64,000 bases of DNA, taken from assembly GCA_033557465.1 (NCBI GenBank), contig CM066043.1:82180662-82244661 (forward strand), given 5' to 3'. Below, in pieces: positions 63,034-64,000 of this stretch; the first letter of the stretch is position 1; every line of letters begins with the position of its first letter. The position numbers were made by a program, and so were the translations under genes. This stretch comes from Ichthyophis bannanicus (lineage: Eukaryota > Chordata > Amphibia > Gymnophiona > Ichthyophiidae). The notes beneath the pieces were generated by a model. It was not told where the DNA came from. It searched no databases and worked only from the letters and a program-made list of their open reading frames with translations.

Positions 63034-63184
63034 GAAAACTAACAACCCCATCTGCAGATCGAGGCACAGGAAATGAAGAATCCATTCATCTCAGAGAAGG
63101 GAAAAAATCCCCATGAATACATCAAAAGAATACAGAAACAACTTGGGCTAAACTGTTCCCTTTTTTGCTGTATCATTCCTGCTT

Positions 63185-63300
63185 TCTAGTTTTATTTATT
63201 CTATTTAACAATAATTTTTATACCACAATTTCCAAGGATCAATTGCGGTCACACTAGTTAGTGTGAGTTCAGTGCATGGTGGGTTACAGGTTGGTTTTCC
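63185..63300 (-). mobile_element. L2-type tail fragment
   Basis: TTTATTTATTCTATTTAACA, then TATACCACAATTTCC and AATTGCGGTCACACTAG: a decayed L2 3' end on the minus strand. Confidence 0.6.
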
Positions 63301-63339
63301 TAATAGGATGATTTAGTCCTGGTGTTGGCCAACTCACTT

Positions 63340-63576
63340 GTTTATTTATTTATTTATTTATATTCTCTTATATACCACGCTATTCTGCATCAGTGCGGTT
63401 TACATTGAACAAACTGAAATTACATTGAACAGGGCATCATAACTTGGAGATAACTATTTTACAGGGAACATGGGCTATGGAGGGTTAAGTGGCTTGCCCA
63501 AGACCACAAGGAGTATCTGTGGGACTAGAAACCCCAGTCCTTCCGGCCCAAAGTTGCTGTCCTCTAGTGGGATTTG
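63340..63576 (-). mobile_element. SINE with L2-like tail, head truncated
   Basis: TTTATTTATTTATTTATATTC, GCATCAGTGCGGTTTACATTG, GGGTTAAGTGGCTTGCCC and CTGTCCTCTAGTGGGATTTG follow the same order as 8349-8648, with the tail sub-type of 20993-21145. It stops at box B; the 5' head is missing. Confidence 0.85.
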
Positions 63577-64000
63577 TGAGGGTTTATTGTTCTGGTTTCC
63601 CAGAAAGAAGTAGGAGCACGTTTCTTTGCTTGTAATGGGTTAAAATCAAGACTAGATCAGCTTTTCTGGACAAAAGTGGAGCCAATTGCAACCCAATCTT
63701 CACCGAAGAACTTGTTACATAATTCCCACACAGATACTGTAGATTTTGCTAGTTGCAGTTGTGCTTTAATTTTTTCCTTTGACCCATCAGTGTCTGCCCA
63801 CTACTTTATATTTCCAGTTCAACCAGGACTAGGATTTGGCACCTATTCCTAGGATTTTTCTCCTATTTTATTTCCCCTCTCAGTCCAACATATCTAATTG
63901 GGTTCTTGCTAGGGATGTCCAGGCAAACATGTTTTATTTTGTTTAGTTTCCCATGTCGTTTGTGAGTTTTTTTAAATTTTCGTTTTGAGCCAATTTCATT
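63577..64000. other. No recognisable gene or repeat
   Basis: AT-rich end of the window without coding signal. Confidence 0.35.

Overview
This window looks like repeat-dense intergenic DNA from a large vertebrate genome. I found no host protein-coding exon, tRNA, rRNA or CRISPR array. The mix of CR1, L2, RTE (BovB-type), Penelope-like, RLE-type and Tx1-type LINEs, a DIRS element, several hAT families, a piggyBac MITE and tRNA-headed SINEs with L2 or RTE tails fits an amphibian best. A caecilian is my guess from the CR1 and SINE flavour; the species is inference only.

Layout. 1-960: worn CR1. 1200-4530: L2-clade LINE 3' end (minus) split by an RTE insertion (2201-4245) with an 11-bp target-site duplication (TSD). 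4640-5190: unidentified repeat with tandem units and a hairpin. 6304-9603: hAT-like element (minus) with an 8-bp TSD, carrying later CR1 and SINE insertions. 10982-11111: piggyBac-type MITE. 11180-12640: 3'-deleted RTE copy. 13000-17060: Penelope-like element (minus) hit by a SINE, a CR1 piece and a hAT MITE. 17220-18345: RLE-type LINE (minus) hit by a palindromic MITE. 19035-19258: SINE with an RTE-like tail. 19320-22420: decayed BED/hAT transposase. 24449-25960: L2 (minus).

26660-57275 is the core. A CR1 (plus) is cut in its endonuclease domain by an LTR element spanning 26907-53542, with two 631-bp LTRs (TG...CA) and a perfect 5-bp TSD. The LTR element was itself invaded by a 2.5-kb hAT with a giant palindrome and G-rich minisatellite (27813-30302), a 1.5-kb hAT (31145-32682), a CR1 (32805-33964), and a complete-length DIRS retrotransposon (35123-49680, minus). 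The DIRS was split by a Tx1-like LINE with an intact 1131-codon ORF2 (37056-45894, minus). An L2 fragment interrupted by an unidentified ORF-bearing element (about 49976-51590) lies on the right. The CR1 resumes at 53543, is interrupted by an L2 (54910-56111), and ends near 57275.

57420-58512: second copy of the L2-clade family seen at 1795-4530, split by a hAT MITE (57736-58394). 58540-59605: CR1. 59640-60780: relic resembling a KIAA1586-type hAT transposase. 60790-64000: mostly unrecognised, with an L2 tail and a SINE at the end.

How the parts relate. LINE reverse transcriptases presumably copied the SINEs: one SINE carries an L2-like tail, another an RTE-like tail, on similar tRNA-like heads. 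Nesting plus TSDs gives a readable insertion order. The DIRS has its inverted terminal repeats, its internal complementary region and Gag, RT/RNase H and tyrosine recombinase regions, but is disabled by a nonsense codon and by the Tx1 insertion. The best candidates for something undescribed are the hAT family whose copies carry different long palindromes at the same place, the Tx1-like LINE with 96-bp monomers bearing YY1-like motifs and a long ORF upstream of ORF1, and the 309-codon ORF at 50594-51523.
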